Origin: Epulopiscium sp. Nele67-Bin005
GTDB taxonomy: Bacteria; Bacillota; Clostridia; Lachnospirales; Cellulosilyticaceae
Assembly: GCA_002007365.1 (NCBI GenBank)
Contig: LNZR01000008.1
Span: forward strand, 1-35,715
Length of the DNA stretch: 35,715 bases
Reading direction: 5' to 3'
Part shown: positions 15,068-23,459 of the stretch, piece by piece
Numbering within the stretch: position 1 is the first letter of the stretch
Layout: each line of letters starts with the position of its first letter
Program-made: the position numbers and the translations under genes
Notes under the pieces: model-generated
Seen by the model: the letters and a program-made list of their open reading frames with translations, nothing else
Databases searched by the model: none
Told to the model about the DNA's origin: nothing

Positions 15068-17290
15068 TTATTGATATAAAATAGTTATACAAAGTGGGGC
15101 CGCCAAAACTGCATGACTATTTATTGTCTGGATTACTTCTGTCCCTGCTTTAGAGCCATTTACAACTATATTCCACTCTCCAACTACTGGTAATTCGACC
15201 TCGCAAGTTATTTCATTGCTATTATAAACTACAAAAATATTTTTCCAATTATCACCATTTGCATTATCTTTTAAAACAAAACTCACTACGTTATTATCCT
15301 GACGCAAAATTTCTAGGTGCGTTCTAACTAGCTCCTCATTTGCCATTCTAAAGGCTGGGTGTTCTTTTCGTAGATTAATTAAACCTTGATAGTAGTTAAA
15401 AACTTTTATAAATTTATCTTTATTTTCCCATCTAATCATATTTATACAATCAGGACTTTTATAACTGTTATGGTCACCAAATTTTGTACGTAAAAATTCA
15501 TCTCCCGCATGGATAAAAGGAATTCCCTGAGAAGTTAACACTATCGCATTTGCAAGAACACTACGTTGAACTAATTCATTTGAAAATGGATTTTCTTCAT
15601 TTACAATATGATATGGTGTAGCATTTTTTACTGCTATTTCAACATCTTCACCTTCTTGGTTTGTAATAAATCCTAAATTTTCGTTTTGACCTTGAGTTTT
15701 GACTACTTTATCCCACAAATTTAAATTATCATGAGCAGTTATATAATTTATCGTTTCTGTTGGGCTTGATGAAATTGTATCAATAGAGCCTGCTACCCCT
15801 ATTGCAATTTGAGGTTCTAAAAACGGTGCGCCTGTTGCAAATCCAGTTGTTTCATCATCACTACCACCCTTAATTGCCTCTCTAAAATTATCATTAAATA
15901 CAGCAAAATTATTTCCTTTTTGAGTTCCTTTTATTGTTTGCAAATATTCGGGTAATGCCGACCCTCCTGCCTGCCAAGGTTCTCCATAAACAATAGTACT
16001 TGGGTTAACTTTTTGCAACGCAGAAGTCAACATTTTTATTGTATCCGTATCTATTAATCCCATTAAATCAAATCTAAACCCATCTACATGGTATTCATGT
16101 TGCCAATATAATACTGAGTCCACAATATATTTGCGTACCATTGGCCGTTCTGATGCAACTTCATTTCCACAACCAGAACCATTTGTAAAATATCCATCAT
16201 CATTTGTACGGAAATAATATTCAGGTGCAATTTTTCCAAATGCATGGTCAAAAATACTAAATGTGTGATTATAAACTACATCTAAAATTACTCTTAATCC
16301 ATGCTCATGAATTGCCTTTACCATCTCCTTAAACTCTGTAATACGAGCGGTTGGCTCTAATGGATTAGTTGAGTAACTCCCTTCTGGTACATTATAATTT
16401 TGTGGGTCATACCCCCAGTTATATTTGCGACCTTTATAAGTATCATCAGTTATTCGAGTTTCATCTATTACATCAAAATCATAAGATGGAAGTAGATGAA
16501 TATCTGTAATTCCTAGCTCCTTAATATGAGGAAGACCTACAGTATTTCCTTCTTTAGTCGTTAGTTGTACTTCTGTAAAAGCTTTAAAAGTTCCATTATT
16601 TTCAAACGCAATATTTTTATCCATAGACATATCTCTAATATGGAGTTCATAAATAATAGCGTCTGTTGGCGATTTTTGCGCTATAAATTTATCGTTATCC
16701 CAGTTTTTTGGGTTAGTTTTTTGTAAATTAACAATAGCTGTTCGCTTACCATTTACAGAAACAGCCGTAGCATAGGGGTCTACCGTTATAGTTTGAGAGT
16801 TGTCTGCAAAAGTTAATTCATACATATAAAATTTACCTTCTAAATCACTCTCTAAAGTTGCTTTGTACTCTCCATTTTCTCCTGCAATCATTAAATGTTT
16901 AGTTGGAATTTCAGCATCTTCAGCAGTGTTATAAATTAGTAAATCAACTTTGGTAGCTGTTGGAGCCCACAAAATAAATTCGCTCTTTTCAATAGAGTAA
17001 CCGTTTCCAAGTTTACCCTCATAAGTATATTCATTTAAAATATTTCTCATTCTTACAGAAATTGAGTCTGCTCCTCTAATCCCTACTTCATAATTCTTTT
17101 TTGGATCAATAGTTGCACCTTTTAATGTAAGTTTGTAATGACAATCATATACCACTTCTGCAAAAAACTTAAAAAAAGTTTTATCTTGCTTAATAAAAAA
17201 GTTTTGTACTTCATCAATATTTTCTTTTGTGGCTACAAAGATTTCCACTGACGACTCTGCAAATGCATTTTGTAATCTTCTTTCATTCAT
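15068..17290 (-). CDS. pulA: Type I pullulanase (GH13)
   Basis: A cytosolic debranching enzyme that hydrolyses alpha-1,6 bonds in pullulan or branched maltodextrins and glycogen. The 740-aa product lacks a signal peptide. An N-terminal beta domain (about 1-95) is followed by a CBM48-type domain (about 95-180, FILWAPTATKVDLLIY). Then comes the catalytic barrel with the type I pullulanase signature YNWGYDPQNYNVPEGSYS (about 290-307), the nucleophile in VDGFRFDLMG (D408), the acid/base in VYGEPWQAGG (E437) and the third acid in ITAHDNLNLWD (D521). A C-terminal beta domain ends the protein. ATG at 17290 has AAGGGGGA 9 bases upstream. No other glucan gene is adjacent; the LacI-type regulator lies 2.4 kb upstream, beyond the hemerythrins. 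Confidence 0.95.
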   Translation of the reverse strand: MNERRLQNAFAESSVEIFVATKENIDEVQNFFIKQDKTFFKFFAEVVYDCHYKLTLKGATIDPKKNYEVGIRGADSISVRMRNILNEYTYEGKLGNGYSIEKSEFILWAPTATKVDLLIYNTAEDAEIPTKHLMIAGENGEYKATLESDLEGKFYMYELTFADNSQTITVDPYATAVSVNGKRTAIVNLQKTNPKNWDNDKFIAQKSPTDAIIYELHIRDMSMDKNIAFENNGTFKAFTEVQLTTKEGNTVGLPHIKELGITDIHLLPSYDFDVIDETRITDDTYKGRKYNWGYDPQNYNVPEGSYSTNPLEPTARITEFKEMVKAIHEHGLRVILDVVYNHTFSIFDHAFGKIAPEYYFRTNDDGYFTNGSGCGNEVASERPMVRKYIVDSVLYWQHEYHVDGFRFDLMGLIDTDTIKMLTSALQKVNPSTIVYGEPWQAGGSALPEYLQTIKGTQKGNNFAVFNDNFREAIKGGSDDETTGFATGAPFLEPQIAIGVAGSIDTISSSPTETINYITAHDNLNLWDKVVKTQGQNENLGFITNQEGEDVEIAVKNATPYHIVNEENPFSNELVQRSVLANAIVLTSQGIPFIHAGDEFLRTKFGDHNSYKSPDCINMIRWENKDKFIKVFNYYQGLINLRKEHPAFRMANEELVRTHLEILRQDNNVVSFVLKDNANGDNWKNIFVVYNSNEITCEVELPVVGEWNIVVNGSKAGTEVIQTINSHAVLAAPLCITILYQ

Positions 17291-17331
17291 ATTACTTATC
17301 CCCCTTAAAATAAAACTTTTTCTAACGACTT

Positions 17332-17739
17332 CTATCTATGATTTTTTATTGCAGTTGCCATATGTTTATCTTTTCCACAAATATGATCGATAATCCATTC
17401 CACAATGAATTGTAAAATTTCTCTAATGGTTGCATCATCAACATCTAAATTGGCATCTTGCACAATATCTTCTATTTTTTCTAAAAACTGCTCGTGTTCT
17501 CTTCTATGCTTTTCATAGTCATGATAAGCAATTTGTTTCATAAGTTTTTCTTCTGTTGCAAAGTGTACCGTTGCATACAAAACTAACTCATCTAAAATAT
17601 CATGAACCTCTTCGTACTTATCATCATTATCTCTATCCAATGAAGCTTTGGCCTTTCTGGCTATTTCAAAAAGTTTTTTGTGCTGCTTATCAATAACAGA
17701 AAACCCAACTTTGTACTTATCACTCCATTTAATAATCAT
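17332..17739 (-). CDS. Bacteriohemerythrin, paralog 1
   Basis: A 135-aa four-helix O2-binding protein with a non-haem di-iron site. All ligand motifs are present: IDKQH, HFATEE, HRREH in the third helix and HICGKD in the fourth, plus the opening W-X3-Y-X-VG. It is a free-standing domain without signal or receiver modules. ATG has AAAGGAG 8 bases upstream. Proposed roles for such proteins are O2 or NO storage, scavenging or delivery in anaerobes. It is last in an array of four and pairs with paralog 2 by its HIC-X2-KD motif. It lies 41 bases upstream of pulA. Confidence 0.93.
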   Translation of the reverse strand: MIIKWSDKYKVGFSVIDKQHKKLFEIARKAKASLDRDNDDKYEEVHDILDELVLYATVHFATEEKLMKQIAYHDYEKHRREHEQFLEKIEDIVQDANLDVDDATIREILQFIVEWIIDHICGKDKHMATAIKNHR

Positions 17740-17883
17740 TTACTTACTCCTTTCAAAATTTTCATCATGTCAATAGTTAAAGTTTAACCTAAATATATTC
17801 GTTAATTTTATTATGTAATAAATTCTCAAAAATTTCAACCAATATGCCCTAAAAAATTTTATTTATCCTAAAATTAAACAAGC

Positions 17884-17908
17884 CAAGTTAGCCCTCTTTC
17901 CTAACCTG
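17884..17908 (-). terminator. Possible terminator after hemerythrin paralog 2
   Basis: CAGGTTAG and CTAACTTG pair over 8 bp with one G-U in minus-strand RNA, followed only by an interrupted U run. Weak. Confidence 0.4.
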
Positions 17909-17919
17909 ACCTATAAACT

Positions 17920-18330
17920 TTATTTGTTAAACTCAATTATTGCCTCTGCCATTAATTTATCTTTTTCACAAATATGTTCCATAATCCAATCTACTACAAA
18001 TTCCAAAATTTCTTTTAACATATTATCATCAAAATTTGTGGCTAACGCATTAACTCTTTCTGTTGCCTTTAACAGAAATTGTTTATGTTGCTCCTTATGC
18101 TGTTCATAAAACTCATAAGAAATTTGCTCCATAAAATCCTCTTCAGTTTTAAAATGAGATTCAGCATATGCATAAAGCTCATTTAAAATTACATAAATAT
18201 TCTCTTCCTTACTCTCATCTGGCTCTCTTAAAGCTAATGTTGCCTGATTTGCAATGTTAAACAATTGCTCATGTTGCTTATCAATAGCAGGCACACCCAC
18301 CTTATACTTATCATTCCATTTAAGTAACAT
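17920..18330 (-). CDS. Bacteriohemerythrin, paralog 2
   Basis: 136 aa, with the full ligand set: IDKQH, HFKTEE, HKEQH and HICEKD. It opens MLLKWNDKYKVGVPAIDKQH. A GAGAGGA site lies about 10 bases before the ATG. The gap to the upstream paralog 3 is only 53 bases with no clear terminator, so these two are likely co-transcribed; a 180-base gap with a weak hairpin separates it from paralog 1. The sequence differs clearly from its neighbours outside the motifs, so the copies are old duplications that may differ in ligand affinity or timing. Confidence 0.93.
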   Translation of the reverse strand: MLLKWNDKYKVGVPAIDKQHEQLFNIANQATLALREPDESKEENIYVILNELYAYAESHFKTEEDFMEQISYEFYEQHKEQHKQFLLKATERVNALATNFDDNMLKEILEFVVDWIMEHICEKDKLMAEAIIEFNK

Positions 18331-18383
18331 TTTATCGATATCCTCTCTAGTAAAATTTTATTATCATATATAATATCGTAAAT

Positions 18384-18797
18384 TTATAAGTTTTTATTCA
18401 TATTTCTTATAGTAATTCCCATATCTTTATCATTTCCATAAATATGCCCAATTAGCCATTCCACCAAAATATTCAAAATTTTTCTTAGCATATTATCATC
18501 AACATCATGTATAGCCTTAGTTATAATTTCCTCAACTTCCATCAAAAATTTATCATGGCTAGCCTTATGTTCCTTAAAATTTGGATAATTATTTTCTTTC
18601 ATAATTCTTTCTTCAGTTTCAAAATGCATCTTGGAATACGCAACAAGTTCATCTAAAATTTCTAGTGTTTCATCATATTTATCAGTAGAATGACGGCGCA
18701 AAAGTTTATAGGCTCTATCAATAATTTTGAATAATTGCTTGTGTTGCTCATCTATTATAGGTATGCCAACTTCATATTTTTTCTTCCACTTTAACAT
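18384..18797 (-). CDS. Bacteriohemerythrin, paralog 3
   Basis: 137 aa, with ligand motifs IDEQH, HFETEE, HKASH and HIYGND. Its fourth-helix motif HIYGND is shared with paralog 4, so 3 and 4 form one sub-pair and 1 and 2 the other. The start has a strong GGAGGAG site 4 bases before the ATG. It is basic at the N-terminus (MLKWKKKYEVG). A terminator between it and paralog 4 suggests it has its own promoter or depends on read-through. Confidence 0.93.
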   Translation of the reverse strand: MLKWKKKYEVGIPIIDEQHKQLFKIIDRAYKLLRRHSTDKYDETLEILDELVAYSKMHFETEERIMKENNYPNFKEHKASHDKFLMEVEEIITKAIHDVDDNMLRKILNILVEWLIGHIYGNDKDMGITIRNMNKNL

Positions 18798-18895
18798 GGT
18801 ACTCCTCCTTATAATATGTAAAATAGGTATCTTTCTTTTGTGTAATAGTTAAAAATTTGTTGTTATACCTATTATTATTTTAGCATAAGTGCTAA

Positions 18896-18933
18896 TAAAA
18901 AACCAACCTGAATTTATATTTTCAAGTTGGTTT
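18896..18933 (-). terminator. Terminator after hemerythrin paralog 4
   Basis: A 13-bp stem (18900-18912 with 18921-18933), with one G-U in the minus-strand RNA, an 8-base loop and a U run. Confidence 0.8.
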
Positions 18934-18939
18934 ATATAA

Positions 18940-19344
18940 TTATTTTGTTATTTCCAAAACCATATTTTTATCATTTCCATAAATATGCCCAATTAGCCAT
19001 TCCACCAAAAAATTTAAAATAGCTCGTATTGTATTATCTGTCAAATCATCATAAACTTTGCTTATCATTTCTTCTATTTCAAATAAAAATTCATCATGCA
19101 ACTTTTTGTGAGCAATATAATTACTAAAATTCCCTTGCAACATAATTTGCTCCTCAGTTTCAAAATGAAATCTAGTATAATCTTTTAGCTCATCTAAAAC
19201 AGCCCTAACCTCTTCATATTTATCAAAAGTTTGTTGATGAAGAATGCCATTTGCCTTTTGAGCTATTTGTATTAACTTTTGGTGTTGCTCATCTATTATA
19301 GGATTTCCTACATTATATTTATCATTCCATTTAATTAACATCAT
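18940..19344 (-). CDS. Bacteriohemerythrin, paralog 4
   Basis: 134 aa, first gene of the array. Ligand motifs are IDEQH, HFETEE, HKKLH and HIYGND. Two adjacent ATGs occur (19344 and 19341); AGAAGGTG lies 8 bases before the first. An ATG 36 bases further upstream has no good site and would add residues foreign to the family. A copy of the dispersed 35-bp element lies 226 bases upstream. Confidence 0.93.
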   Translation of the reverse strand: MMLIKWNDKYNVGNPIIDEQHQKLIQIAQKANGILHQQTFDKYEEVRAVLDELKDYTRFHFETEEQIMLQGNFSNYIAHKKLHDEFLFEIEEMISKVYDDLTDNTIRAILNFLVEWLIGHIYGNDKNMVLEITK

Positions 19345-19692
19345 CAAATTTTCACCTTCTAACCTTTTTGCTATATCCATTATTATACTATTTATTTATT
19401 AACGGAGCTTTGCATTTGTGAAAATAAAGTTAAATAATATTTGGAAAATTTTGGTTTGCACCTTAAATATAATTAAAGTATACTAAAGAAAATTTTTACG
19501 CTTTATCCAAATTTTACTTTAGTTTGAGCCTAATTATAACATAATTTTTTAATTTATCTGAAAAAATAGGACACAAAAGGTACATTATCACGATTTTTCA
19601 AATTTGAAGTTTTCATATGGCTTTTATGAAGAAATTTTTAAAAATCAAGTCAACTCCATTTTTCATACAAAAAAACCTATAGACTAAAAAAT
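19345..19692. other. 348-base noncoding stretch upstream of the hemerythrin array
   Basis: No gene is seen. It holds the second copy of the dispersed element (19570-19604), an imperfect hairpin (ACTAAAG near 19482 with CTTTAGT near 19518), and the lacI-type terminator at its right end. The promoter of the hemerythrin array must lie here, but I could not pick one with proper -35 and -10 spacing. Confidence 0.5.
19570..19604 (-). repeat. Dispersed 35-bp element, copy 2 (upstream of hemerythrins)
   Basis: It aligns without gaps to 7256-7290 at 30 of 35 positions, with the last 18 bases identical. It has the same orientation relative to the downstream minus-strand genes as copy 1. Confidence 0.45.
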
Positions 19693-19699
19693 CTATAGG
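19669..19699 (-). terminator. Terminator after the LacI-type regulator
   Basis: CCTATAGA and TCTATAGG pair perfectly around an 8-base loop and are followed by seven U on the minus strand. The hairpin overlaps the stop codon of the gene. Confidence 0.85.
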
Positions 19700-20691
19700 G
19701 CTGAGTCTCTTTTTATTAATTTTGTTTCTAGTGTAATTTGCTTATTGCTACTTTTATTATGTAACACATCTAATAAAATATCAACACTCAAACTGGCCAT
19801 CTCTATCATTGGCTGCTTAATCGTTGTAATAGGAGGGTTATAATATTGACCAATATCCATTCCATCAAACCCCATTACTGAAACGTCTTTTGGAATAGTT
19901 CTTCCACTATCTAAAATTGCTTTGCAAGCTCCTATTGCCATAATATCTGATATTGCAAAAATAGCTGTAATTTCAGGAAAATCTAATAATAGTTGCTTTG
20001 TTTTTTTGTATGCAATATCATACTTAAAATCGCCTTCTATAATATAACTATTTGTTAAATTGGCTTCTTTAAGAGCTTTTTCATATCCCTTTTGACGAAG
20101 TACCCCAATTTTTTTATCACTGCTATCACCTATAATAATAGCAATATTTTTGTGATTTGTATCTATCAAATATTTTGTAGCAATATATCCAGCTTTTTCG
20201 TTGTCAATCCCAATTACTGATAAAATATTATTAGGGGTAGTTATTTTTGTATCTACAGATGCCAAAACTATTGTTACTGGTAAATCTTTTAAATAATCTT
20301 CTAGCTTTGCATCAAAATTCCCTCCTAAGCAAATTACTCCTTGTAGCCGTTTTTCTTTTATAAATGCAACTAGTTTATCTATTTCATTAGTTGTGTTGTA
20401 GTCGTAATGCTGTACTATCATATCATATCCAGTTGTGCCAATTGCCGACTGAATTACTTCTAACATTTCGGCAAAAAACGGATTGAATATTCCCTTTACA
20501 AGAACCCCTATCGTTTTTTGGTTGCTACTTTTTAAAATTCTAGCACTATTATTAGGAATATAATTATTTTCTTTCATAATCTTTAATATGTTTTGTCGAG
20601 TTTCCTCTTTTACGTCTGGGTGGTTATTTAAAACTCTTGATACGGTGCTAACCCCAACGTTTGCAAGCCTTGCAATATCTTTAATGTTCAT
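19693..20691 (-). CDS. LacI-family transcriptional regulator
   Basis: 332 aa with the standard layout: an N-terminal helix-turn-helix (MNIKDIARLANVGVSTVSRV, then LNNHPDVKEETRQ) and hinge helix (residues 1-60), then a periplasmic-binding-protein-like sensor domain (about 62-330) with IGVLVKGIFNPFFAEML at its start and VMGFDGMDIGQYYNPPITTI near the end. Such proteins are sugar- or nucleoside-responsive repressors, but no sugar operon is adjacent, so the effector cannot be inferred. It starts 6 bases after the gntR-type stop, in an apparent operon ispE-gntR-lacI. The nearest candidate target in the window is pulA; that link is speculative. Confidence 0.92.
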   Translation of the reverse strand: MNIKDIARLANVGVSTVSRVLNNHPDVKEETRQNILKIMKENNYIPNNSARILKSSNQKTIGVLVKGIFNPFFAEMLEVIQSAIGTTGYDMIVQHYDYNTTNEIDKLVAFIKEKRLQGVICLGGNFDAKLEDYLKDLPVTIVLASVDTKITTPNNILSVIGIDNEKAGYIATKYLIDTNHKNIAIIIGDSSDKKIGVLRQKGYEKALKEANLTNSYIIEGDFKYDIAYKKTKQLLLDFPEITAIFAISDIMAIGACKAILDSGRTIPKDVSVMGFDGMDIGQYYNPPITTIKQPMIEMASLSVDILLDVLHNKSSNKQITLETKLIKRDSAL

Positions 20692-20697
20692 TCCTAT

Positions 20698-21384
20698 CTA
20701 ATCCCCTGTTTGTTGTTTATCAATATAGGCCATAATACAATCACACTGTGTTTGAATATGCTCTGTCGCTAATTTTCCTGCCAAATCTGCATCATGCAAT
20801 TTTAATGCTTTTAATATATTTATATGCTCAGTCAAAATTCTTTCTCTATCATGAGCGTGTTTTAGATATGCTACTCTATAACGCTGAACTTGTTCCCTCA
20901 TTGTGTTAAACATTTGTATTAATCGTTCGTTGTCTGTAGCATTAAAAATAATTTCATGAAATTCTACATCTTTTATAATCATCTTATCCATATTATTTTC
21001 ATAAAGAGCAACTTCATAATCTTTAATTGTTTGTTCTAGTGCCAAAAAATCTTGCTGAGTTAGTTGCCTGCACACAATTTTGGCCGCCAATGCCTCAAGT
21101 GCGCCTCTTACTTCTAATACATCTGCTATATCTTTTTTTGTAAAAGGAGCAACCTGAGCACCTTTTCTTGGTATCATAATAACTAAACCTTCTAACTCCA
21201 ATTTTCTTAGTGCTTCTCTGATAGGGGTACGGCTTACACCCAACCTTTCTCCTAATTGAATTTCCATAAGGCGTTCTCCTGGTTGCAATTCTCCCTCCAA
21301 AATTGCCTGCCTTAATGTATGAAAAACAATATCTCTTAATGGTTGGTATTCCGTCATTGATATTTGAACCTTATCTAGTGCCAT
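20698..21384 (-). CDS. GntR-family regulator (FadR/FCD subfamily)
   Basis: 228 aa. The winged helix-turn-helix (about 14-78) shows ILEGELQPGERLMEIQLGER followed by LGVSRTPIREALRKLELEGL. The C-terminal all-helical FCD ligand domain (about 85-220) carries the D/H/H-type metal-site region (VEFHEIIFNATDNERL, then HINILKAL). Ligands of this subfamily are usually carboxylic acids; none can be named here. Its start overlaps the end of ispE by 14 bases, giving tight translational coupling, and the lacI-type gene follows 6 bases later. Confidence 0.92.
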   Translation of the reverse strand: MALDKVQISMTEYQPLRDIVFHTLRQAILEGELQPGERLMEIQLGERLGVSRTPIREALRKLELEGLVIMIPRKGAQVAPFTKKDIADVLEVRGALEALAAKIVCRQLTQQDFLALEQTIKDYEVALYENNMDKMIIKDVEFHEIIFNATDNERLIQMFNTMREQVQRYRVAYLKHAHDRERILTEHINILKALKLHDADLAGKLATEHIQTQCDCIMAYIDKQQTGD

Positions 21385-22270
21385 ATTTTCTCCCCTTTTT
21401 TAAGTCTGGATAGTAGGTGCTAGTAACATAGACTTCTCGTAATCTATAAACCTCTCTAAAATAACTCGCTACTCGTATACAATCTTCTTTGGTATTAAAT
21501 ATGCCAAATACTGTTGGGCCACTTCCACTCATCATACTAGCCACTGCCCCTTGCTCTATCATCGTTTTTTTAATTTTTTCAATTTGTGGATATTGTGCAA
21601 TAGTTACTTCTTGTAAAACATTTTCCATGTGAGAAAATATATACTTTGTATCACTTCTTCCTATTGCTTTAACTACCTTATTTGTTTGCGGGTGTACTCT
21701 TATATCAGGAACAGATAAACTTTGGTATATATGTTGTGTTGATACGCTAATATTTGGTTTTACTAACAAAATATGTGTATAAGGCAAAGGTTTTAGTACT
21801 GTTAATACTTCACCAATCCCTTCTGCTAATACTGTTCCTCTTAAAATACAAAACGGCACATCTGCCCCAAGTTTTACGCCCATTTCCATAAGCTGTCTTT
21901 TTGTATATCCAGTCTTAAACATTTTATTTAAGCCAACTAACACAGTAGCCGCATTACTACTACCTCCAGCAAGCCCTGCAGCAACTGGTATTCTCTTCAA
22001 AATATCAATATACACACCGTTTTTTATACCAGTTTCTTCTATAAATAATTGTGCGGCTTTATATGCTATATTTTTTTCGTCAGTCGGCAACCAACTTATG
22101 TTACTCTTAACTTGTATTTTTGGACTTTTTGTTTTTGTAATTTGAATAGTATCATGAAGATTTATAGTTTGCATTATCATTCTCAAGTTGTGATAGCCAT
22201 CTTCACGTTTACCAACAACATCTAAGGTCAAATTTATTTTAGCTTTGGCTCTTAGTCTTATAGTGTCCAT
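21371..22270 (-). CDS. ispE: 4-diphosphocytidyl-2-C-methyl-D-erythritol kinase
   Basis: A GHMP-family kinase of the MEP isoprenoid pathway that phosphorylates CDP-methylerythritol at the 2-hydroxyl. 299 aa, slightly longer than usual at the C-terminus. Motifs are the N-terminal LRAKAKINLTLDVVGKREDG, the ATP loop PVAAGLAGGSSNAATVL (about 92-108), GADVPFCI, and SMMSGSGPTVFGIF near residue 245. ATG has AAGGAGA upstream. It is the first gene of a three-gene unit with two regulators, preceded by the terminator pair described at 22271-22579. Confidence 0.96.
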   Translation of the reverse strand: MDTIRLRAKAKINLTLDVVGKREDGYHNLRMIMQTINLHDTIQITKTKSPKIQVKSNISWLPTDEKNIAYKAAQLFIEETGIKNGVYIDILKRIPVAAGLAGGSSNAATVLVGLNKMFKTGYTKRQLMEMGVKLGADVPFCILRGTVLAEGIGEVLTVLKPLPYTHILLVKPNISVSTQHIYQSLSVPDIRVHPQTNKVVKAIGRSDTKYIFSHMENVLQEVTIAQYPQIEKIKKTMIEQGAVASMMSGSGPTVFGIFNTKEDCIRVASYFREVYRLREVYVTSTYYPDLKKGRKYGTR

Positions 22271-22345
22271 CTTTTCTCCTTAACTTTTTTGTTTTTTTTA
22301 TTATAAACCCTAAAAAAAGGTAAAGTCAACGTATATCGTAGCCAA

Positions 22346-22379
22346 TACAAAAAAAGGCTATCTTTAAAGATAACCTTTT
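22346..22379 (-). terminator. Second terminator downstream of the flagellin gene
   Basis: The arms 22352-22365 and 22366-22379 are complementary with one position that pairs only as G-U in minus-strand RNA, followed by a U run. Confidence 0.7.
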
Positions 22380-22521
22380 AACTACAAAAATATTCAGTTA
22401 TTCCAATGAAACTTTTATTCTAACACAAAGTAATTTTTAATTTTATATTATTTTTATTTATTTTATTAATTTCTAATTTTATAGTTTTATATTATGATAA
22501 ACTTCAATACATAATTATTTA

Positions 22522-22550
22522 CAAAAAAAGGTTATCTATAAAAGATAACC
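22522..22550 (-). terminator. First terminator downstream of the flagellin gene
   Basis: GGTTATCT and AGATAACC form an 8-bp stem with a 5-base loop, then seven U on the minus strand. Confidence 0.8.
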
Positions 22551-22579
22551 ATAAGTACAAAAAGATTTAGTTATGTTGA

Positions 22580-23386
22580 CTACATCATCATATTAAATGA
22601 TGAACCAGTTCCTAACATATTACCTTGTAACACAAGTTGATATTGCGCCATAGCAGCAGCAGTAACTTGGCTAGTAATAGTTTCTGAATAATCTGTATCC
22701 ATTAACTCACTATACGCATCTAATGTATTTTGTGCAGTTTGAGCGTTGTTATTAAACTGAGCTGTTAAGCTGTTTGTACTTGCTCCTACTTCACTTTGTA
22801 AACTACTAACAAAATCTTGCGCTGTAGATAATGTATCTAATGCTGAAGCTGTATCTAACCCTTCAAAGTTAGAAAGCCCAAGACTTTCAATGCTTAATTC
22901 TCCAACTGTACCATCAAATAAAGACTTTGTGTTAAACTCTGTATCTGATGCAATTGATGAGATACTTTCTTTTAAGTAACTAAGCTCATCATTGATTAAA
23001 GAACGATCAGCATCAGTCATAATACCATTAGAAGATTGTAAAGTTAACTCTTGCATTCTTCCTAAGCTATCTTGAACACTGCTTAACGCTCCATCAGCTA
23101 CATTATAACGGTTGATTTCTGTAGAAACATTGTTATTTGTAACATTTAAATTGTTGTATGAAGATAATAATTTTTGAGCAATTGCCATACCAGCAGCATT
23201 ATCTGCCGCACTATTTATCTTCTGACCACTCGATAATTTTTCTTCTTCTTTCTTTTGCTCTTCACGTCGTTTGGCAGCTTCTTCGGCCATATCTGGAGCA
23301 GTATTTAATTTTTGAGATTGCTCTAACTTATTTATCATACTAGTTGAATAAAAGTTAGAAGACCCCCCTATAGCACTGATTGACAT
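22580..23386 (-). CDS. Short flagellin-like protein with an unusual N-terminus
   Basis: 268 aa. Flagellin D0/D1 features are clear: LSSGQKINSAADNAAGMAIA (about 51-70), then YNVADGALSSVQDSLGRMQE and TEFNTKSLFDG. The usual LSSG motif falls near residue 23 in standard flagellins, but here it is at 51, after a charged insert (EEAAKRREEQKKEEEK). The C-terminal helix is recognisable (AAAMAQYQLVLQGN) but ends in an atypical Met/Ser/Phe-rich tail. There is almost no variable central domain. ATG at 23386 follows an AGGTG site by 6 bases. It stands alone, with no flagellar genes nearby, between terminators. It may be a minor flagellin, a structural variant, or a repurposed filament protein. Confidence 0.82.
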   Translation of the reverse strand: MSISAIGGSSNFYSTSMINKLEQSQKLNTAPDMAEEAAKRREEQKKEEEKLSSGQKINSAADNAAGMAIAQKLLSSYNNLNVTNNNVSTEINRYNVADGALSSVQDSLGRMQELTLQSSNGIMTDADRSLINDELSYLKESISSIASDTEFNTKSLFDGTVGELSIESLGLSNFEGLDTASALDTLSTAQDFVSSLQSEVGASTNSLTAQFNNNAQTAQNTLDAYSELMDTDYSETITSQVTAAAMAQYQLVLQGNMLGTGSSFNMMM

Positions 23387-23432
23387 ACGTTTCACCTCAC
23401 TTAATAATTATAGTGTTTTATTCACATAAGTA

Positions 23433-23459
23433 TATTCGACACAAACCATTAATGATATA
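23433..23459 (-). promoter_or_regulatory. Weak sigma-D-like motif upstream of the flagellin gene
   Basis: TATA (23456-23459), 15 bases, then GTCGAATA (23433-23440) on the minus strand resembles the flagellar sigma-D consensus TAAA-N15-GCCGATAT only loosely. Confidence 0.25.

Larger units (their letters stand above)
22271..22579. other. 309-base noncoding stretch between flagellin and ispE
   Basis: It is very AT-rich with no credible gene. It contains two similar hairpin-plus-U-run blocks (22346-22379 and 22522-22550), each beginning ACAAAAAAAGG on the plus strand and sharing some sequence outside the stem, so one looks like a duplicate of the other. The ispE promoter should lie between 22280 and 22345 but is not clear. 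Confidence 0.6.

Noticed and set aside
22400-22445. A short minus-strand frame ending RIKVSLE as a gene remnant
   Set aside because: Only about ten codons are open and there is no family match; too short to support.
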